64,000 nt of DNA from Campylobacter ureolyticus (GCF_013372225.1 NZ_CP053832.1:930001-994000), one strand, 5' to 3'; counted from the stretch's first letter, positions 47,199 through 57,031 are shown. Numbers and translations are program-made. Notes: generated by a model from the sequence alone, not told the origin.

Positions 47199-48331
47199 TT
47201 AATACATTTTTTAGTTAAACTTATCTTTTCATCTGCAAAATCCACAACATCTTTTATAACCAATTTCTCAATGGCTTTTATAAAATTTTGCATAAATTTA
47301 TAATTTATTTCGCCGTTTTGGACTGGAAGTTGGATTTTTTCATTTTTTACCCTATTCCAAGTAGCCTTAAATTCATAACAATATTTTAACTTGATAGATT
47401 TTTCAATTGCACAAGCAAAATAAAATAATGTTTGTCTTGTATCTTTTCTTTTTGTTGCTTTTATTAAATATGCATCCCATAAAATTCCAGTTTTTTGTGG
47501 TTGTGGATAAACATCACCAGTAGCAACAGCACCATTTTGAACAATATCAATCGTCATTTCAACAAAAGGAAAAATGCTTTCTTTTCCATAAAACATAATC
47601 CCATTATTTCCGTGTTTTGCATTTACCAAAGGAAGTGAATATATTTCATCTTGAATTTGTGATGTATCACTGCTTTTATCAAATTTTGCTTTTTTAAGCC
47701 CAGCTTTTTTATATAAATCACCAATTTTAAACTCACCCAACTCTAAATTTTCAAAATCTTTTAGTGCCTGTTTTTCATCGGTTGTAAGATTATAGTCTTT
47801 TAAATTTGTTGTTATTAGATAAGCCTCAAGCTCGGCGATACGCTGAGCCTCAAGCTCGGCGATACGCTGAGCCTCAAGCTCGGCGATAAAGTCCTCCATA
47901 AATTTAAAATCAATATTTTCTAAATCGTCTCCTAAATTTTCATCTTTTATTGGGAGTTTGATTTTGTCGTCTTTAACCCTATTCCAACCAGATTTATTAT
48001 TCCAATTGTATTTTCCAATTATTTTATTTATAGCACCAACTATAAACAAATAATGATTATTTGATATTTTATTTGGTTTGCATATAAAATCTATGGCATA
48101 GGCGTCTTGTAAAATTGTAAATTCTCCACTTTGAAAAAATGCAATTCCATCTCCATTTGCAGAAAGTGATATCACATTTTTTAAAATTGTAGCCTCACTC
48201 TTGGGAACATAACAATTTAAGCCTTGGTTTTGACTACCAGCAGTCAAAGCAGGTATGAAGCCTTTTTGAGGATTTTTTAGCAATTCTGAGGCTTTATAGT
48301 TTAATTTTTTAGTATTTAATTTTTCAAACAA
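47177..48331 (-). CDS. hsdS: Specificity subunit (HsdS/BcgIB-like) with tandem repeats
   Basis: This subunit directs the restriction-modification partner to its DNA site. Two target-recognition domains are visible (about 1-155 and 195-350), the second beginning LGEFKIGDL, each ending with WNRVK-type sequence (GWNRVKDDKIKLP, TWNRVKNEKIQLP). They are joined by a linker containing IAELEAQR repeats. The annotated start is TTG 48331; homology at WGEFRVGDLFEKL shows the frame continuing about 20 residues upstream to the hsdM end without an ATG, GTG or TTG, so the true N-terminus is uncertain. 384 residues or a little more. A single S subunit of this size fits BcgIB-like partners. Confidence 0.85.
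   Translation of the reverse strand: MFEKLNTKKLNYKASELLKNPQKGFIPALTAGSQNQGLNCYVPKSEATILKNVISLSANGDGIAFFQSGEFTILQDAYAIDFICKPNKISNNHYLFIVGAINKIIGKYNWNNKSGWNRVKDDKIKLPIKDENLGDDLENIDFKFMEDFIAELEAQRIAELEAQRIAELEAYLITTNLKDYNLTTDEKQALKDFENLELGEFKIGDLYKKAGLKKAKFDKSSDTSQIQDEIYSLPLVNAKHGNNGIMFYGKESIFPFVEMTIDIVQNGAVATGDVYPQPQKTGILWDAYLIKATKRKDTRQTLFYFACAIEKSIKLKYCYEFKATWNRVKNEKIQLPVQNGEINYKFMQNFIKAIEKLVIKDVVDFADEKISLTKKCIKTPCETK
47823..47888. repeat. 24-bp in-frame tandem repeat in hsdS
   Basis: The unit GCCTCAAGCTCGGCGATACG plus CTGA occurs at 47823 and 47847, with a 16-base partial copy from 47871, all identical. Each unit encodes eight residues (AELEAQRI on the minus strand). It is far more GC-rich than its surroundings. 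Copy-number change would alter the spacing between recognition domains without breaking the frame. Confidence 0.92.
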
Positions 48332-48349
48332 ATCCCCAACTCTGAATTC

Positions 48350-48388
48350 TCCCCACTTAACGGCGTTTAATTTATCATTAAGTGGGGA
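48350..48388. repeat. Hairpin at the hsdM-hsdS junction
   Basis: TCCCCACTTAA (48350-48360) and TTAAGTGGGGA (48378-48388) are perfect 11-bp complements around 17 bases, within the upstream open frame of hsdS. No T-run follows on the minus strand, so it is likely to influence hsdS translation or mark a rearranged joint. Confidence 0.6.
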
Positions 48389-48390
48389 AG

Positions 48391-50427
48391 CTATTTTCCC
48401 AAGCAGTCCTTGTTTTTAAGCAAATTTGAAACTTCAAAAGCAAGATAGTCAGCCACTGTTTTTTTAAAGTCATCTAAACTTGGTCTTGTATCGATAGGCG
48501 CACTTTGATTCCAGTCATCGCCTTTGTTTGGATCGATATGTCCTTCGTAATACTCTTTTTCAGTGAAAATTTCAAGCTTTGTTTTGCCAAATCTTACCAA
48601 ATTTACAAGCTCGGCGTAGCGACCTTTTGCGTTGTTGCTATCAACTAAATTTGTGCTTGATTTTTTGCGATTCGTCCTTGTGTAGCCGTCATCTGAAAAA
48701 TCTATAAATTTAACAACTTCATCTTTGTGATGAGCTTCGCCAACTTTAAAAACATAAATGTAAGTTTGCACGCTTGATTTGCCGACAAAAAGATCTATTG
48801 GCATTTTGATACTTGCAAGAAGTGTGTTGTTTTTTAAAATTTCTTTGTTTTCATCTACTGCTTTTCCACTACCTGCTGAGCTTTGTATGATAATAGCTGC
48901 GTAGCCGCTTTTCATCATCGAAAGGGCTTTTTGCACAAAAATCATACCACAACCCTTAGCAGAATATGGCGGATTTAGCACAAAAGCAGTAGCAGGAAAT
49001 TTTTCGTTTGTATTGCCAAAACCATAATCTCCACTGAAATTTAAAAGTGAGTCTTTATTTAAGATATTTGATGAGCCATCACCCATCATTATCATATTTA
49101 AAATCGCAAGCATATAGATACTTGAAAGCACTTCAAGACCTAAAAGTTGATTTGCTTTGATGCTAGCTTCTTTTTGTCTAAACTCATCTGGGCTTTTTAA
49201 GTGTTTTTTTGCGTCATTTATCATCTCATTCATAGCCGCTACCAAAAGCCCTGCACTTCCTGTGGCAAAGTCCCAAACATAAGAGTTGCGATCAACTCTT
49301 GCAAGTTTTACTAGAAGTTTTGCGATATATGAAGGCGTAAGAACTACATCGTTTAGCTTATCTTGTGTAAATCCAAGCCAAGAATACATTTCATTAAAAA
49401 GCTTTCCTGTAAAATCCGTAGTAAGTCCGATTTTGTAATAAATCCCTAAATCATCGACTATTTTTGTAAAAACTCTTTTAAGTTGGCTTTCGCCGTTGTG
49501 AGGTTTGTTTATATTTTCGGTAGTAAGCGTATTTGCAAGAGTTCGAATGATTAGATCTTTTTTATCTTTTGGGAGGTTTTTTGTGCTTAAAAAAGCATTG
49601 ATTTTTCTAAGAATTATATCACCATCGGTATTACCTTGCTCAGTTGATGACTCTAGATCTTCTTTTTCAAGCGGACTAACTTTTCCTGCAACACCCAAAG
49701 TCGACATAATCGAAGCGGCAACTAGATAAACTCTATCATTTTCGCCTAAACCTTTTTCGTTTTGATAAATGTCATTATTTAGCTTTATAAGACTTGTGTT
49801 AATTTCAGCTTCTCTTTGACTTTTAAGCTTTTCAAGTTCGCTTTGGCTTAATGTAAGCTCTTTTATCTTTTCTATGAAGTTGTCAAAATTTTCTTTTTTG
49901 AGAAATGAAAAGTCACTAAACTCACCTACCTTTTGCCCTATTCCGAAATTTTCCTTTGAGACATAATAAACAGCTATTTCGTGCTTTAACTCATCAAATT
50001 CATCTTTGTAGCCAGTCATCCCGATAGCAATAATCTCACTATAACTTGTATAGTGCAAAATAGCATTTGCATAATGCACAGCTCCATTTAAAGCATAAGA
50101 GTTGATGTTTTTAAAATTTGGCTTATTTTTGGCAGTTTTATTTTCGACATTGCCGTAATTATCAAGCTTTATTAACTTATCTTTGTAGCCTTTATACTCT
50201 ATCAAAATGGGATAAAATTTCATCTCCTTATCTTGTAAAAGAAGCTTTGCATCGGGTATATTTCCACCATCGCCACCATTTTTAGAGTAATACTCGTTTA
50301 AGGCTTTATCGATTTCATTATTTAGACTTTCTTGCTTGAGTTTATAATCAAGCTTATAACTTTTAAGCCAGCCATTTCCAAGATTTTCGATATTTGGCTC
50401 AACGGATTGATTTTTTCTTTTTACCAT
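48391..50427 (-). CDS. Fused restriction-modification subunit (BcgIA-like nuclease plus adenine methylase)
   Basis: 678 residues combining two activities. Near the N-terminus IPDAKLLL (P58 D59) and ILIEYKG (E77, K79) form a PD-(D/E)XK nuclease motif. From about 360 a Type I-style N6-adenine methylase follows: TPSYIAKLLVKLA, SAM motif DFATGSAG (386-393), and catalytic NPPY (485-488). No HsdR gene is near, so with the S subunit this resembles BcgI (Type IIB), where one polypeptide cuts and methylates. AAAGGA before ATG 50427. It starts 29 bases inside the end of the CoA-binding gene. Confidence 0.85.
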   Translation of the reverse strand: MVKRKNQSVEPNIENLGNGWLKSYKLDYKLKQESLNNEIDKALNEYYSKNGGDGGNIPDAKLLLQDKEMKFYPILIEYKGYKDKLIKLDNYGNVENKTAKNKPNFKNINSYALNGAVHYANAILHYTSYSEIIAIGMTGYKDEFDELKHEIAVYYVSKENFGIGQKVGEFSDFSFLKKENFDNFIEKIKELTLSQSELEKLKSQREAEINTSLIKLNNDIYQNEKGLGENDRVYLVAASIMSTLGVAGKVSPLEKEDLESSTEQGNTDGDIILRKINAFLSTKNLPKDKKDLIIRTLANTLTTENINKPHNGESQLKRVFTKIVDDLGIYYKIGLTTDFTGKLFNEMYSWLGFTQDKLNDVVLTPSYIAKLLVKLARVDRNSYVWDFATGSAGLLVAAMNEMINDAKKHLKSPDEFRQKEASIKANQLLGLEVLSSIYMLAILNMIMMGDGSSNILNKDSLLNFSGDYGFGNTNEKFPATAFVLNPPYSAKGCGMIFVQKALSMMKSGYAAIIIQSSAGSGKAVDENKEILKNNTLLASIKMPIDLFVGKSSVQTYIYVFKVGEAHHKDEVVKFIDFSDDGYTRTNRKKSSTNLVDSNNAKGRYAELVNLVRFGKTKLEIFTEKEYYEGHIDPNKGDDWNQSAPIDTRPSLDDFKKTVADYLAFEVSNLLKNKDCLGK

Positions 50428-50845
50428 TTTTATCCTTTATAAAATTTTTAATTCTTTCAAATTCTTTTAAAAATTCTTGCATTATGCATTTATCTTCTAT
50501 GAAATTTATGCCGTGATTTTGAGCTATGAATTTAGCTTTTTTATTTTTTATGCCAAGTTGAAGCCAAAGAGTTTTTATATTTTTATTAATTACTTCACTT
50601 ATCAAAACTTCGGCGTATTCGCTTTTTCTAAACATTAGAACGATGTCTATTTTATCCCTAATTTCGCCTAAATTTCTGTAAACTTTCTCATCTAAAATTT
50701 CATCAAATTTTGGATAAATTGGATAAATTTTATAGCCATTTTCCTTCATAAATTTACTAACATAATGACTTGGTTTGCTTTCATCAGGGCTTAGTCCAAC
50801 AACTGCAATGGTTTTAGAGTTAATTAAGATTTCTTTTATACTCAT
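50399..50845 (-). CDS. CoA-binding domain protein (YccU-like)
   Basis: 148 residues with a Rossmann CoA-binding fold: KTIAVVGLSPDESKPSH, YPIYPKFDEILDEKVYRNL and VLMFRKSEYAEVLI. Function in the cell is unknown; such proteins are widespread. The C-terminus is a run of lysines (KDKNGKKKKSIR) that overlaps the methylase start by 29 bases, and it may be an altered end where the restriction genes were joined. It shares one base with the deacylase gene upstream. Confidence 0.85.
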   Translation of the reverse strand: MSIKEILINSKTIAVVGLSPDESKPSHYVSKFMKENGYKIYPIYPKFDEILDEKVYRNLGEIRDKIDIVLMFRKSEYAEVLISEVINKNIKTLWLQLGIKNKKAKFIAQNHGINFIEDKCIMQEFLKEFERIKNFIKDKNGKKKKSIR

Positions 50846-51333
50846 TATAAATTTACAACACTTATTTTATTTCCGTGATTTTTTATGATTTTTACTAAAT
50901 CATCAGTTTTTAGCCAAATTGTCGCGGTGTTATCGTTTGGATGGACGCCGATGATGTGATTTTCAAGCATAAATTCGCTATCTAAAAAGCACTCAACTTT
51001 ATTGTTTTTATCATTTAAAATTCCAAAAGGAGTAACTGAGCCAGGGGTCAAATTTAAAATTTCAAAAAGCTCGTCTGGTGTGGCAAAAGATAGCCTTTTA
51101 GTTTTAAATTTATCGCTAAATTCTTTTAAATTAACTCTTTTATCTCCTAAAACTGTTATTAAATAGTAATTTTGCTTTTTCCTGTCTTTTAAAAACAGAT
51201 TTTTAGATTGTCTATTTGGATATTTTAAACTCTCATCGTCAAGTTCGCCCATACTAAAAACTGCTTTGTGATTATCGAGTTTAAATTTAACGCCGATATT
51301 TTTTAAAAATTTATAAATTTCATCCTTTTTCAC
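50845..51333 (-). CDS. ProX/YbaK-type aminoacyl-tRNA deacylase
   Basis: A 162-residue stand-alone editing domain like ProXp-ala, which hydrolyses mischarged Ala-tRNA(Pro). SKNLFLKDRKKQNYYLITVL, RLSFATPDELFEILNLTPG and the IIGVHPNDNTATIWL ending are the family features. AUG and stop overlaps with trmA and the CoA-binding gene (one base each) place all three in one unit. Confidence 0.87.
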   Translation of the reverse strand: MKKDEIYKFLKNIGVKFKLDNHKAVFSMGELDDESLKYPNRQSKNLFLKDRKKQNYYLITVLGDKRVNLKEFSDKFKTKRLSFATPDELFEILNLTPGSVTPFGILNDKNNKVECFLDSEFMLENHIIGVHPNDNTATIWLKTDDLVKIIKNHGNKISVVNL

Positions 51334-52430
51334 TACTTTACCTTTTTAAGCATAACTCCGCATTCAATGTGCTTTGTGTGTGGAAACTGGTCAAATATAG
51401 CAAAATTTACAACTTTGTGAGTTTTGCAAAGCTCGTTTAAATTTTGTCTTAAAGTTAGAGGATTGCACGAAATATAAATGATATTTTCATAATTTTTTAT
51501 AAAATTTATAACCTTCCCACTAAGTCCAGCTCGTGGTGGATCAACTAAAATATGACTAATCTCAAAAGCTTTTAAATCCACATCTTTAAGGCGGTTAAAT
51601 TTAACGCCCTTAAATGCACTCATCAAATCATCGCTATCCATTCGCAAAAACTCAATGTTTAAAGCGCCGTTTAACTCGCAGTTTTTAAGGGCATTTTTTA
51701 TAGCGTTTTTATTTATTTCATTTGCTAAAACTTGGCGAAAATTAAAGCTTAAAGGAATTGTAAAATTTCCATAACCACAATACATTTCTAATAAATCTTT
51801 AGGATTTTCAATCACATCTAAAGCCCAAGTTATCATCTTTTCATTGACATTTTTATTTGGCTGGATAAATGCAGAACTTTCAAAAGTATATTTAAACTCA
51901 CGCCCATTTATAAACAAACTTTCGCTTAAATTTTCACTTCCAAAAACAAGCTTTTTGCCCCTACTTCTTGCTATCAAATTTACGCCTAAATTTTGACTTA
52001 AATTTGATAACTCATTTTGAATTTCTAAAATATTTCTATGATATAATAAAATCACTAAAATATCATTTTTAGTGGCGATAAATTCCACTCCAAAAACTTT
52101 AAATTTAAGCTTTTCACTATTTTTTAACTCATTTAAAAGTAAAGGCATCAAATTTGAAATTTTACCGTCAACTTTTTTGCACTCATTTATCTTTAAATGA
52201 CGCTCATTTAAGCCATTCATCGTATAAAAAAGCTCATTTCCTTCGTGGTAAAGTCCAAACTCAGCTCTTATTCTATAACCAGTTTTAGGCGATGAAAAAA
52301 ATTTAAATTCGCCACTATAAACATCCTTAAAAAGCTCAGTAATAAACTCTTTTTTATATGAAATCTGCTCATCATAAGGCAAGTTTAAGGTACAACTTCC
52401 ACACTCACCTAAATGCTTGCAAAACCCCAC
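51333..52430 (-). CDS. trmA: tRNA/rRNA uracil-5 methyltransferase, TrmA-like with Fe-S cysteines
   Basis: SAM-dependent uracil C5 methylase, probably for U54 of tRNA. Motifs: SAM site [22 protein letters not shown], catalytic [11 protein letters not shown] and a C-terminal [11 protein letters not shown] with the general base. Length 365 and absence of a TRAM domain fit TrmA, but the start [11 protein letters not shown] gives C-x5-C-x2-C, the cluster pattern of RumA, with a fourth cysteine in NECKKVD. It may thus carry a [4Fe-4S] cluster. Between an SDR gene and the deacylase. Confidence 0.87.
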   Translation of the reverse strand: MGFCKHLGECGSCTLNLPYDEQISYKKEFITELFKDVYSGEFKFFSSPKTGYRIRAEFGLYHEGNELFYTMNGLNERHLKINECKKVDGKISNLMPLLLNELKNSEKLKFKVFGVEFIATKNDILVILLYHRNILEIQNELSNLSQNLGVNLIARSRGKKLVFGSENLSESLFINGREFKYTFESSAFIQPNKNVNEKMITWALDVIENPKDLLEMYCGYGNFTIPLSFNFRQVLANEINKNAIKNALKNCELNGALNIEFLRMDSDDLMSAFKGVKFNRLKDVDLKAFEISHILVDPPRAGLSGKVINFIKNYENIIYISCNPLTLRQNLNELCKTHKVVNFAIFDQFPHTKHIECGVMLKKVK

Positions 52431-53185
52431 TAATTAACTCTTTCGTGGAAAAATCCAGCCCAAGTTTGATTTGTCGTCATAACTTCAAGGCTATTTATAT
52501 TCACATTTTTTGGTAAAATCGCACAACTATAAATAATCTCGGCGATATTATCAGCTGTTATAAACTGGGTATTTTCATATACTTTATCAGCTTTTTGTTT
52601 ATCTCCTTTAAATCTAACAAGGCTAAATTCAGTTTTGCAAAGACCTGGCTCTATATTTGTAACTCTTATGCCACTTCCTCTTATATCATTTCTTAAATTC
52701 AAACTAAACTGCTTTATAAAAGCTTTTGTTCCGCCATAAACATTTGAGCCTTGATAGCTCCAATTTCCAGCAACTGAACCGATATTAAAAATATATCCAC
52801 CTTTATTGATTAACGGTAAAACCGCCTTTGTGATGTATAGAACGCCCTTTATATTTGTATCAACCATAGTTTCTAAATCGTCCATTTTTGCATCACCAAA
52901 TTTATCCTGCCCCAAAGCAAGTCCAGCGTTATTTACTAAAATTTCAATATTTCTAAACTCATCTGGCAAGTTATCAATAGCCTTAAAAATAGCTTCTTTA
53001 TCTCTAACATCAGCACAAATTGTGTGGGCTTTAACGCCCATTTTTAAAATATCATCTTTTAGTTTTTTTAGTCTTTCTTCTCTTCTTCCAAGTAGTATTA
53101 CATCATAGCCATTTTTTGCAAATTTCAAAGCCGTAGCCTTTCCAAAACCTGATGTTGCACCTGTGATAAATATAACTTTATTCAT
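52430..53185 (-). CDS. Short-chain dehydrogenase/reductase (YdfG-like)
   Basis: A classical NADP-dependent SDR of 251 residues: [15 protein letters not shown] at the dinucleotide site, [12 protein letters not shown], catalytic serine in NIGSVAG and YGGTKAF with the Tyr-x3-Lys pair. The E. coli relative YdfG oxidises 3-hydroxy acids and serine; the substrate here is unknown. AGGAGG precedes the ATG. It overlaps the ankyrin gene upstream by 8 bases and trmA downstream by one. Confidence 0.9.
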   Translation of the reverse strand: MNKVIFITGATSGFGKATALKFAKNGYDVILLGRREERLKKLKDDILKMGVKAHTICADVRDKEAIFKAIDNLPDEFRNIEILVNNAGLALGQDKFGDAKMDDLETMVDTNIKGVLYITKAVLPLINKGGYIFNIGSVAGNWSYQGSNVYGGTKAFIKQFSLNLRNDIRGSGIRVTNIEPGLCKTEFSLVRFKGDKQKADKVYENTQFITADNIAEIIYSCAILPKNVNINSLEVMTTNQTWAGFFHERVN

Positions 53186-54374
53186 AATATCCTCCTAAAA
53201 AATCAGTTTGTTTAATCCCCAAACTCTCAAAATATCTTAAAACTTCTATGTCTTTATTTTGAGCTGCCCAATCAGCCACGTTGTAGCCTAAATCATCGAT
53301 TTCATCAATGCTTGCACCACTTTGAACTAAAAATTTAACGATATTTAAATTTGAATATTTTGCAGCGTGCATTAAAACGCTTTTTGAAGTGTGATTTAAA
53401 GCACAAAGGCTAAATGGTAAAGTTCCACTTGAACTAAGTGCTGTTTTTTCATAGTTTGAGATGATTTTTGAATTTATGTTTGCTCCACTTTTAACTAAAA
53501 ACTTAACTAAATTTTCATCATTTAACTCACAAGCATAAAAAAGTAAAGTTTTTCCAAAGCTGTTTTTATAGCCTATTTTAGCACCATTTTTAACCAAAAT
53601 TTTAAAAATTTCCATATTTTTAAGAGCGTAAAAAAGGCTGTTTTCATGTCCAGTGTTTAAATTTGCGCCCCATTTTATTAAAGTTTGTATAAATTGTGTA
53701 TCTTTATCCAATAAAATAGCAGTTTTTAAAGCATTAGTTAGTTCATTCCCCGATGGTTTGTAAGTATAAAGATAATTTATTAATAAATTTATATCAAATT
53801 TGCTATTTAATAAAGCTTTGTTTAATGCATCAATTTGGTAATTTTTATGACTTCCAACAGCTGCTTTTAGATACTCATTTGCCACGCGTGAGGCATAAAA
53901 TATCGCACTTCCTTCATCGTAATTTTTTTTATAATAATCCACAAGCATCGGAACTGCAACTTGATAAAGCGAGTTAAAAAGATCAAATTTTTCTTTATTA
54001 TCAAAACTTTGCAAAGCCCAAATTTGAAAATATTGTCTATTTTGATTTACTTCTAAATCGCTTGAGTTTGCATCTTTTAAAGTTGTTTTATAAATTTCAG
54101 GTGCGATTAAAGCTTTGTAGATATCAAACTGAAAATCTTGCCAAAAGCTAATAGCTTCTCTTCCATCACAATCTATATCAAGCCCTCTAATTTTGGCACT
54201 TACTTCTCTTAATGGTTCTAAAGATTTAGCCATATAAAAGCAATCTTCATCTTTTAAAAATTTATCTTTATTTGAAGAATTTAAAAAAAACTCACTAGGA
54301 TTTTTTTCGATCTCTTCGCAAATGTTTGCACTCAAAAAAGCACAAAAAAAAGCTAAAACTAAAAATTTTTTCAT
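53178..54374 (-). CDS. Secreted ankyrin-repeat protein
   Basis: A 398-residue protein with a signal peptide (KKFLVLAFFCAFLSANI) and a helical N-terminal domain (to about 200) followed by ankyrin repeats (FIQTLIKWGANLNTGHENS, LFYACELNDENLVKFLVKSGANI, LMHAAKYSNLNIVKFLVQSGA, cited in part). Probably periplasmic, mediating protein contact. No enzyme motif is seen. It resembles the damaged ankyrin gene at 10913-11479 in type only. First of the five genes down to the CoA-binding protein. Confidence 0.85.
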   Translation of the reverse strand: MKKFLVLAFFCAFLSANICEEIEKNPSEFFLNSSNKDKFLKDEDCFYMAKSLEPLREVSAKIRGLDIDCDGREAISFWQDFQFDIYKALIAPEIYKTTLKDANSSDLEVNQNRQYFQIWALQSFDNKEKFDLFNSLYQVAVPMLVDYYKKNYDEGSAIFYASRVANEYLKAAVGSHKNYQIDALNKALLNSKFDINLLINYLYTYKPSGNELTNALKTAILLDKDTQFIQTLIKWGANLNTGHENSLFYALKNMEIFKILVKNGAKIGYKNSFGKTLLFYACELNDENLVKFLVKSGANINSKIISNYEKTALSSSGTLPFSLCALNHTSKSVLMHAAKYSNLNIVKFLVQSGASIDEIDDLGYNVADWAAQNKDIEVLRYFESLGIKQTDFLGGYYE

Positions 54375-54400
54375 AAAAACTCCAAATTTAAGATAAGTTA

Positions 54401-54434
54401 TTTTACCTAAATTTAAATGAAATTTAGGTAAAAA
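54401..54434 (-). terminator. Hairpin after acnB
   Basis: A perfect 14-bp stem TTTTACCTAAATTT / AAATTTAGGTAAAA (54401-54414, 54421-54434) with a 6-base loop, 7 bases past the acnB stop. The T-tail is poor, but stem and position fit a terminator. Confidence 0.7.
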
Positions 54435-54440
54435 GTCACT

Positions 54441-56990
54441 TTAAAGTTTAAAATTTTCTATTTCATTAAAATTTAGATATTTATAAATTTCATCTTTTTT
54501 ATATTTGATTTTTTCAACTTTTTGTAAATACTCATCTTTTGTTGGAAGTCTTCCTAAAATAGCACAAACCGCGGCTAACTCAGCACTTCCAAGATAGACT
54601 TTTGCTCCCATTCCCATTCTGTTGTCAAAATTTCTTGTTGATGTTGAAAAGACAATCGCACCATCTTTTACCCTTGCTTGATTCCCCATGCAAAGGCTAC
54701 ATCCTGGAATTTCAGTCCTTGCCCCAGCTGCTGCGTAAAGTGAGTAGTAACCCTCTTCTTTTAGAGTTTTTTCATCCATTTTTGTTGGTGGCACAACCCA
54801 AAGTCTAGTTGGAATTTGCCCCTCACCTTTTAAAACCTCGCCCAAAGCTCTGTAATGACCGATATTTGTCATACAACTTCCTACAAAAACTTCATCTATA
54901 TTGTGAGGTCTATTTTCATCACTTAAAATTTCACTTAGCGTTGCCACATCATCAGGGTCATTTGGACAAGCCAAAATCGGCTCATTTATCTCATCTAAAT
55001 CAATTTCAATAATTTCAGAGTATTTTGCGTCCGCGTCCGCCCTTAAAAGAGTTGGATTTTCAAGCCATTTAAGCATTTTTTCTTTGCGTCTTAAAAGCGT
55101 AGATTTACTCTCATAATCAGCTTCAACCATCGCATCAATTAAGCTAATATTTGATTTTACGTATTCTACAACTGGTTTAACATTTAAATTTACAACGCAA
55201 GCTGCCGCACTTCTTTCAGCACTTGCATCACTTAATTCAAAAGCTTGTTCGACTTTTAAGTTTTCAAGTCCTTCTATTTCTATGATTTTACCAGCAAAAA
55301 CATTTATCTTATTTTTCTTTGGAACGGTTAGTTTTCCTTTTTTAATGGCTGCATAAGGTATGGAATTTACTAAATCTCTTAAAGTAATTCCTGGCTTTAA
55401 TTTTCCTTTAAATTTAACCAAAACTGACTCAGGGACATTTAAAGGCATTTTTCCAGTAACTGCTGCAAACGCAACAAGCCCACTTCCAGCTGGAAAGCTA
55501 ATTCCAATTGGAAATCTCGTGTGTGAGTCAGCTCCTGTGCCAACACTATCTGGTAAAACCATTCTATTAAGCCATGAATGAATTACCCCATCACCTGGTT
55601 TTAGTGCTACTCCACCTCGACTACTCATAAATTTAGGCAAAGTTTTATGAGTTAGTGCATCACTTGGCTTTGGATAAGCAGCTGTATGACAAAAACTTTG
55701 AAGAACAAAATCAGCCCCAAAACCCAAACTCGCAAGTTCTTTTATCTCATCTTTTGTCATAGGTCCTGTAGTGTCTTGACTTCCAATTGTTAGAGTGGTT
55801 GGTTCTATATACATTCCAGGAACAACACTTTCTAAATTACAGGCTTTTGCTAATATTTTTTGAGCCAAAGTTTGACCAAATTTATTTGATTTTGGTTGAA
55901 TGTGTTTTATAAAAATATCTTCTTTTGGCATATTTAAAAACTCACGTGATTTTTCACAAAGTCCTTTATAAATAATCAGTGGTATTCTTCCACCTGCTCT
56001 GACCTCATCAAAAATAGTATTTGGACTTAAGCTAAATTTAGCGACAACTTTTCCATCTTTTTTTATCTCTCCATCGTATGGATAAATTTCTATCTCATCA
56101 CCTGTTTCTAAGCTAGTTACATCAGTCACTATTGGCATTGCACCACTGTCTTGGGCGGTATTATAAAAAATTGGAGCTATTGTTGAACCGATAATAATCC
56201 CACCTGTTTTTTTATTAGGCACGGCATTAATATCTTTTCCAATATGCCATTGAAGAGAGTTTATACCACTTTTTCTGCTACTTCCAGTTCCTACAACATC
56301 TCCAACATAGGCGATATCTTTACCAATTTTTTTTAATTCATTTATTTTTTCAATACTTCCAGGAAGTCTTCTTACAAGCATTGTATTTGCATGAAGCGGG
56401 ATATCACTTCTTGTAAAAGCTTCACTTGCTGGACTTAAATCATCTGTATTTGTCTCACCAGGAACTTTAAAAACAATAGCTTCAATTTTTTTAGGAATTT
56501 CAGATTTTTTTAAAAACCATTTAGCATTTGCATAAGACTCAATTACGCTTTTAGCAAATACATTGCCATGCTTTGCTAAATCCACAATATCATTAAAATA
56601 ATCATGTAAAAATATGATATTTTCTAATGCTTTAGCTGCGGCTTTTGCTATATTTTCATCACTAGATTTCAAGCATTTTATTAAAACAACAACATTATAT
56701 CCACCAAGCATGGTCTCAAGTATATTAATTGCATCAAATTTGGTAATTCCATCAATTTTTAAATCATGATTTATAATTTCATTTAAAAATTCAGCTTTTA
56801 TCTTAGCCGCTTCATCAACACCAGGATTTACTCTATTTTTTAAAATTTGTATTAATTTATCTTGATTTTTATCACCATTTTTTAAAGAATTAATTAAATC
56901 TTTTATCTCTTCTACATTTAAAGCAAGTGGCGGAACACCAAGAGCACTTCTTTCATCGGTATGTTTTTTATATTTGGTTAAAAAATCCAT
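54441..56990 (-). CDS. acnB: Aconitate hydratase B
   Basis: AcnB interconverts citrate and isocitrate in the TCA cycle, with a [4Fe-4S] cluster. 849 residues with the N-terminal HEAT-like domain, the mobile domain ([13 protein letters not shown]), and cluster motifs [13 protein letters not shown] and [11 protein letters not shown]. Complete. It has its own promoter region and terminator, so it is likely monocistronic. Confidence 0.97.
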   Translation of the reverse strand: MDFLTKYKKHTDERSALGVPPLALNVEEIKDLINSLKNGDKNQDKLIQILKNRVNPGVDEAAKIKAEFLNEIINHDLKIDGITKFDAINILETMLGGYNVVVLIKCLKSSDENIAKAAAKALENIIFLHDYFNDIVDLAKHGNVFAKSVIESYANAKWFLKKSEIPKKIEAIVFKVPGETNTDDLSPASEAFTRSDIPLHANTMLVRRLPGSIEKINELKKIGKDIAYVGDVVGTGSSRKSGINSLQWHIGKDINAVPNKKTGGIIIGSTIAPIFYNTAQDSGAMPIVTDVTSLETGDEIEIYPYDGEIKKDGKVVAKFSLSPNTIFDEVRAGGRIPLIIYKGLCEKSREFLNMPKEDIFIKHIQPKSNKFGQTLAQKILAKACNLESVVPGMYIEPTTLTIGSQDTTGPMTKDEIKELASLGFGADFVLQSFCHTAAYPKPSDALTHKTLPKFMSSRGGVALKPGDGVIHSWLNRMVLPDSVGTGADSHTRFPIGISFPAGSGLVAFAAVTGKMPLNVPESVLVKFKGKLKPGITLRDLVNSIPYAAIKKGKLTVPKKNKINVFAGKIIEIEGLENLKVEQAFELSDASAERSAAACVVNLNVKPVVEYVKSNISLIDAMVEADYESKSTLLRRKEKMLKWLENPTLLRADADAKYSEIIEIDLDEINEPILACPNDPDDVATLSEILSDENRPHNIDEVFVGSCMTNIGHYRALGEVLKGEGQIPTRLWVVPPTKMDEKTLKEEGYYSLYAAAGARTEIPGCSLCMGNQARVKDGAIVFSTSTRNFDNRMGMGAKVYLGSAELAAVCAILGRLPTKDEYLQKVEKIKYKKDEIYKYLNFNEIENFKL

Positions 56991-57031
56991 ATTTATCCTT
57001 TTTAAAAATTAATTTTCCATATTTTTTTGTA

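Noticed and set aside
47823-47888. Tandem repeat considered as a CRISPR remnant
   Set aside because: The copies are contiguous with no spacers and lie in frame inside hsdS.
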